Shown here piece by piece: positions 59,904-64,000 of a stretch of 64,000 bases of DNA (positions are counted from its first letter, which is position 1; each line of letters begins with the position of its first letter). Source of the DNA: Pelobates cultripes (taxonomy: Eukaryota > Chordata > Amphibia > Anura > Pelobatidae); assembly GCA_933207985.1 (NCBI GenBank), contig OW240917.1:100812096-100876095 (forward strand). Direction: 5' to 3'. The position numbers and the translations under genes were made by a program. Below the pieces are notes generated by a model. It did not search any database. It worked only from the letters and a program-made list of their open reading frames with translations, and was not told the origin of the DNA.

Positions 59904-60190
59904 TTATTCATAATGATAATGGTAGTAGTAGTGGTAGAAGTAGCGCCATTGTATAGAATCATATACAGCACCAGTGGACTTGCTGCCTGCCCTAGTACTT
60001 TCTCGTTTTGCTCCTTCCCTCAGTAATTCAGATTTGTGGGGTCTTTGGAGACATTGGATTATACCAGCACAATTGACATAATCTTTCATTCTCTCCCTAC
60101 TCACTACCTTGTTGCACAATGTGCACTTTGTGTCATTCTTCTGGGAAATACTTAAAATGATTCCTTTTCTTCACTGCATTGTATTAGTTT
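59904..60190 (-). pseudogene. Possible BED-type zinc finger remnant (hAT transposase or ZBED-like)
   Basis: A minus-strand frame carries KCTLCNKVVS, then IIQCLQRPHKSEL, which resembles the C-x2-C...H half-sites of a BED finger. A frameshift just upstream separates it from an aromatic W-x-F-like stretch. It is followed by trinucleotide-repeat DNA. Short and degraded, so tentative. Confidence 0.35.
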
Positions 60191-63100
60191 CAGTGCCTTG
60201 TGGCCGCTGAGGATGTGGGTGGTGTCGGGGGCATTAGCATCTGTTTCTACAATAACTTCTACACAAGCACTTGGTTCATTAATGCTAATGGAAATGTTGA
60301 TGATGGTGGTACTGGTAAAGATAGTGGTATTAATGGTAGTGATGATAACAGAAAGGGGGCTGCAATACATCACCAGTGCCTGGTCCTGCTCCCAGGACTT
60401 AAATGTCGTAGTTCATAAATAACGTCCTTTATTTAAAAGCAAAGTTATGTTTGGATATTTTGGCATAATTGGGGGTGGAGGGGGGAGTGGAGGCACAAAG
60501 AAGAGGGACGTTAACATGTTTTGTGCAGTGCAAGGTACTACCTTTAGAATTTATTCTGGTGGCTGTCTTCATAGCAGATTCTTCTGCTACTGTAGACTGT
60601 GACTTAACAAATACAGCAACAACAAAAAAAGCAGGAGAAAACCCATCAACAATTGTCTCCTGGTTGGTGAATCGGAAGTAATGGACAAGCTAGTCCTACT
60701 ATGCTGAAGTTTAATATTACTAACAGTGGTGATGGTGGAAATGGTCTAGCAACATCACCAGTATTATGAGATGCACATAAATATGTACACCGAGGCATGT
60801 ACACCCAACTAGATTTTTGCATTAAGAGGTAGAGATAATCTAAGATTAATAAGATTCTCTCTGATATATAGACACATGAATATCTTCACAATGCCATGAC
60901 CATTTGAAACAACTCACTGCATTGTGTGTGACTCTATGCCTAATTCTATAGAAAATAAAAAGCATACATCAGTGAAACATGGATTATTGGGACAAAATGC
61001 AAAAAGATATGCAAGGTGAGGGGAAGAGATTGTCTGGCACAACAAAAGCCTGCATAGTGATAATGTGATCGTTGTCTCATTAGATCTAATTAACATGGAA
61101 ATGTTCATTAACACTGAGGTGTGATGAGATTTTGAATCTGATAGGTGTTCACCAGGGTTCCATTAGTTCCTCAGCTTAGTTATCATAGTGTGACATAAAC
61201 CCCTATTCCCAAATTCAGTCCTCTTTTCAAAGCTTATTTTCACAGATCTTTCTTTTTCCCATTGCCATTCAAGTATAATTAATTTTATATCTTATCTGGT
61301 GTAATTTTCACTTGTGGTTCAGTTTTGTCTGTCAAATTGTGTAACACTAGATATTTTTTCCTTTTCTCAGAATTTGACCATGAAAGACACTGATATAGTA
61401 GAATCATAAACCGCTTTCACAAATTCCCTAGAAGCTAAATGTGAGTCAGAACTCAGAACTTATTTGCTAAAGATAATTAATTGATCAATGCAACCGAAGA
61501 GAGAAAAATATGTCTGATGAAGGGAATGAGTCTTGAGACCGCTCTTAAAGTTCATGAGGCCACAAAGAAAATCTAGCATGAGTTTTACTGCAAATGGTTT
61601 CTGGAGAGCAGACCTATGGTGGAAAGTGCCAGGATCACCAATGGAAAGACCTAAGGGGTCACAAGTGGAAATCACATAGACTTAATAACATTGGTATTTT
61701 AATGTTACTGAAATAAGTGCTTCATGTTGATATGTTGCATCAAAACAACAAGCCAAATTATGAGACTTTCTTTTAAAAAATTGACTTCAATATGAAAGAT
61801 AAAACAACCTAGCTAACAGGATGAGCATCGCATGAAATCAGGCTACATAACGCTGTCAAGGACATACTGACAATCCCTTTGGAAAATGTTTCATATGTTC
61901 TAAACTTAGAAGTGGGTCTCATGTCACTGAAATGTTTGTCTAAGCATACACAAAGAATGCCATTAAGAGAAAATGAATAAACAGTTAAGAAAAAGGTGTA
62001 TGTAGTAGCAGCAGGAACATGCTTGAGAAATCAGGTTTCCATAACTATCAAAGAGTACCCAGCTTGACAAACAAATATGCACAGACAGGTACCATGTTTC
62101 AGACTTCATTTTTTTGAAGATACCCTTAGCAGTGTACACTATTTCAAATATAGCTTTTATTTTTATTTTTAAACAGAAGTCTGGGCTATGTTCCAAAATG
62201 ATCAGTGACCAGCCATGGACTGCAGTTTTGACCTTGTGGGACTTATCGGCTTGGTGTACAGCAGACATTAGACATTAGAAGTAGATAAATGTCACAATGA
62301 TAAATGTGTGTCCGGAGGAGAAGCCAACAAGTGGAGGAAAAAGCCACAGGCAAGATAAAATCACCTCATGAATTGGAAACTCCTAGAGCTGCTTGGATTC
62401 AAGTCTATTAGGAACAAGTTATTTCTGCAATTCCTTCCGTCAGTTCCAGGCAGATGGAAATACCAGAAGCGGTGTCATTCATCTACTTTTGGGCAAGCCT
62501 AAGAGTACAAAATAGAGGTCAATAAGATATTGTCCAAGACCAGAGACTCCACTATAGATATATCTGCAAATGTGATAAACAAATATATGACATCTAGTGG
62601 GTAGATGCCAGTTACCTTCGTCCATCGTGAGTAACAGCTGACCCTACTTTGCCTTTTGTAGTTCTCGTTGAATGTCAATGAATTGCAATATATCATTACA
62701 ATAAATTGAAAAGTGACAGTGCAACTTTAACTTGTTATTGCTATGCTGTTTTATGCTGCCCATTGTATAGTGCTGCAGAATATGTTGACCCTGCATAATT
62801 AATACAGATACCATTTTACACAGACTGCAATCTAACAGCGGGTCAGGATGTGCCCTGTAAAGACTGATGGCTGGCAACCTGGGAAACTGACATATTTCTG
62901 TGTAAGGCATGGAGGAACCTGTCCAAAGGATATGTACAAATAGTACAAAATATTTTATTGTCATACTAAACACATTCATTTTCAAAATGTTTTTCTTTTT
63001 CTTTAACAGGGATCGAAAGTTTAAAGCTTCGTAGATTTTTTTTAATGCTTTTCATATGTTTAATATATGATTCATGGGTGATGGTAAGTGAAATGAGAAC

Positions 63101-63300
63101 TGGATCTTTCCAATGCATTGATTAAGGTTGTTTTGTTTCTGTATTTTTGCTTTACAGATAATCTTTCCATTGTGTTAATTTGTTGTTCAAAATCTCTTTG
63201 ATCGCTGAGGACAATTTTCATCATAAAATTAGGGCAGTTAGTTGTGCACACCCATGGATACATTAATCCATTATAAGCTTCTTACTGTCCTATTACACTA
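60191..63300. other. Non-genic DNA
   Basis: Contains GGTAGT/GATGGT trinucleotide-like runs at about 60290-60345 that open overlapping frames. No domains or RNA genes recognised. Confidence 0.45.
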
Positions 63301-63303
63301 GAG

Positions 63304-63660
63304 CAGGGGTATGCAATCTTATAGCAGCACTGTGCCAAAACAGGACTTTGAAGTCCCTTGGCGTGCCAGTCCTATTTTTAAAAAAATATAATTAATTTGG
63401 GTGTATGCTATATGCTGCTTGTGATTTGTGTGGGTTCTGCTCCTTTATAAGGTTATATTTATGTGTGTGTGGCAGTGGCGGATCCAGAGCCTGATCTCGG
63501 GAGGGGCACTTGTAGATTATTTAAAGAAATAATCCAGACACAATAACAACTACAGCTCAGTGTAGTGGTTATGGTGTCAATAGTGCCGGGACCCCCTCCC
63601 AGAGTAAGTAGTCAAACCGTTTAAGAACAGTTTGACAACTTACCTGAGGTCTTCTGGGAA
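63304..63660. repeat. hAT-like left end and MITE fragment
   Basis: CAGGGGTATGCAATCTT at 63304 resembles the terminal sequence of the hAT-type MITE at 51578. CACTACA/TGTAGTGG words around 63545-63590 resemble the dispersed repeat at 52370. No matching right end is visible. Confidence 0.4.
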
Positions 63661-63689
63661 ATGGGGCAGTAGTAGGGCATAGGAGCAGT

Positions 63690-64000
63690 GGTGTGTGTGA
63701 GTGGTGCAGTGTGTGTGTGTGTGAGGGGGACAGTGTGTGAGCAGTGTGTGTGTGAGGGCAGCAGTGTATGTGTGGGACAGTATGTGTGTGTAACAGTTGC
63801 AGTGTGTGTGTGAGTATTGCAGTGTATGTGTGTGTATGGGGCAGCAGTGTATGGGGGCAGTGTGTGTGTATCGGGTAGTGTACGTGTGTAGAGTGTGTGT
63901 AGGGGGCAGTGTGTGTGCAGGGGGGCAGTGTATGTGTGTAGAGTGTGTGTATCGGGTAGTGTATGTGTGTAGAGTGTGTGTATGGGGGGGCAGTGTGTGT
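63690..64000. repeat. G/T-rich minisatellite
   Basis: Irregular tandem units of GGGGCAGTGTGTGTGT type with TATGTGTGTAGAGTGTGTGT variants, running off the right edge. Confidence 0.85.

Noticed and set aside
60198..60422. Overlapping plus- and minus-strand frames of about 73 codons
   Set aside because: Caused by GGT/GAT trinucleotide-like runs, with no domain.

Overview
The window looks like a stretch of a large, repeat-rich vertebrate nuclear genome, most likely an amphibian (anuran). This is an inference from the mix of elements seen: a DIRS-like tyrosine-recombinase-class retrotransposon, L2/CR1-like LINEs, hAT-type and TTAA-flanked MITEs, Penelope-like 5' pieces and a gamma-like endogenous retrovirus. 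I find no host protein-coding gene, no tRNA or rRNA gene and no CRISPR array. Almost every long open frame belongs to a mobile element or is a by-product of tandem or inverted repeats.

Layout. 1-8857 is AT-rich non-genic DNA with MITEs. It ends at a 100-N gap (8858-8957). 8958-13932 holds the 5' half of a DIRS-like element on the minus strand, a three-armed inverted repeat, (AT)n tracts and a 48-bp satellite array. 13933-21233 is a 7.3-kb endogenous retrovirus on the minus strand. It has two 436-bp LTRs identical by eye, a tRNA-Gly(GCC) primer binding site, an intact gag, a gag-pro junction with an in-frame UGA, a large internal pol deletion, and an env split by a frameshift. 21234-28758 repeats 1505-8857 almost exactly and contains a second 100-N gap (27783-27882) at which no base is missing relative to the first copy. 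28759-64000 is non-genic DNA with CR1-like and L2-like LINE remains (33161-35480, 41165-44330, 48108-48540), TTAA-flanked fold-back elements (32446-33010, 38241-40009, 50698-50777, 52809-52888), an LTR-like sequence, mariner-like and Penelope-like remains, and a G/T-rich minisatellite at the right edge.

The most informative observation is structural. The left LTR of the retrovirus sits inside the 48-bp satellite and its right LTR abuts the duplicated segment. There is no target-site duplication, and the apparent empty site is preserved near 1505. Together with the two contig-join gaps, this suggests a chimeric or unpurged haplotype assembly, or less likely a true rearrangement through a retrovirus. 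I do not see a convincing new biological system. The best leads are the non-autonomous but apparently very young retrovirus, the fold-back TTAA elements, and two degenerate hammerhead-like motifs in Penelope-like 5' regions.
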